Source: Mauremys mutica (lineage: Eukaryota; Chordata; Testudines; Geoemydidae). Taken from it: 64,000 bases of DNA. The stretch lies in NCBI RefSeq assembly GCF_020497125.1, contig NC_059079.1, forward strand, positions 6,913,053 through 6,977,052, written 5' to 3'. The notes under the pieces were generated by a model that did no database searches, was not told the DNA's origin, and saw nothing but the letters and a program-made list of their open reading frames with translations. This document shows positions 63,873 through 64,000 of this stretch, in pieces. The position numbers and the translations under genes are program-made. Within the stretch, counting starts at the first letter, position 1. Each line of letters begins with the position of its first letter.

Positions 63873-64000
63873 GGAGGAGGGAGAAAACTTGTTCATCTTA
63901 GCCTCTAAGGATAGAACAAGAAGCAATAGACTTAAACTGCCGCAAGGGAAGTTTAGGTTGGACATTAGGAAAAAGTTCCTAACTTTCAGGGTGGTTAAAC
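63330..64000 (+). mobile_element. CR1 LINE, 5'-truncated, running off the right edge
   Basis: Sense-oriented CR1 starting near 63330-63345 (ataattccaaatgatctgga) within ORF2 and still in coding-derived sequence at the end of the window (gtttaggttggacattagga, aaaagttcctaactttcagg). It is a different and more complete subfamily member from the one at 21.6 kb, since the REVILSLYSVLVRPQLEYC block is intact here. Confidence 0.93.

Noticed and set aside
1..64000. Prokaryotic features: operons, ribosome binding sites, CRISPR arrays, attachment sites, origins.
   Set aside because: The sequence is vertebrate nuclear DNA dominated by LINE, SINE, LTR and DNA transposons. Spaced direct repeats seen here are minisatellites or transposon copies, not CRISPR.

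Overview
This window is vertebrate nuclear DNA and I find no convincing protein-coding gene in it. Nearly every assignable stretch is a decayed transposable element. The mixture is a tRNA-headed SINE with a CR1-like tail, several ages of CR1 LINE, Penelope-like retroelements, many small hAT-type DNA elements and 'TATGTCTACACTGCA'-type palindromic elements. From memory of repeat families this is what a turtle genome (probably Cryptodira) looks like; that is an inference, not a database match.

Layout. 0-9 kb: mostly unassigned sequence with one CR1 tail, one SINE, a complete 124-bp hAT-type MITE and short palindromes. 9.2-11.3 kb: an old antisense CR1 split by a 1.27-kb hAT-type element that itself contains another hAT-type element. 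12.9-21 kb: GC-rich hAT-type elements, one holding a 50/51-bp minisatellite. 21.4-25.7 kb: a retroelement end with a hammerhead-like fold, a CR1 with a 233-codon relic frame, a hAT-type element with a perfect 8-bp target duplication, and a SINE. 26-30 kb: low-repeat sequence with an enhancer-like block near 29.1 kb. 30.2-30.9 kb: a solo LTR with an exact 5-bp duplication. 32-46 kb: palindromic elements with 3-bp duplications, an inverted-ended Penelope-like copy and CR1 tails. 46.8-52.8 kb: a hAT-type element carrying a SINE, a Penelope-like element with a relic GIY-YIG domain, two sense CR1 tails, and a hAT element sitting exactly on the edge of a palindromic element. 56-64 kb: another nested hAT, a solo LTR with an exact 5-bp duplication, a weak minus-strand exon candidate at 61.6-61.85 kb, a second LTR, and a CR1 running off the right edge.

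The long open frames at 9.7-10.9, 13.3-13.9, 19.0-20.4, 51.5-51.9 and 58.0-58.9 kb lie in GC-rich transposons or a period-51 tandem repeat and are not genes. The most informative results are the insertion hierarchy, which can be read from target duplications, the hammerhead-like folds in Penelope-type ends, and two target-site classes among the hAT elements.
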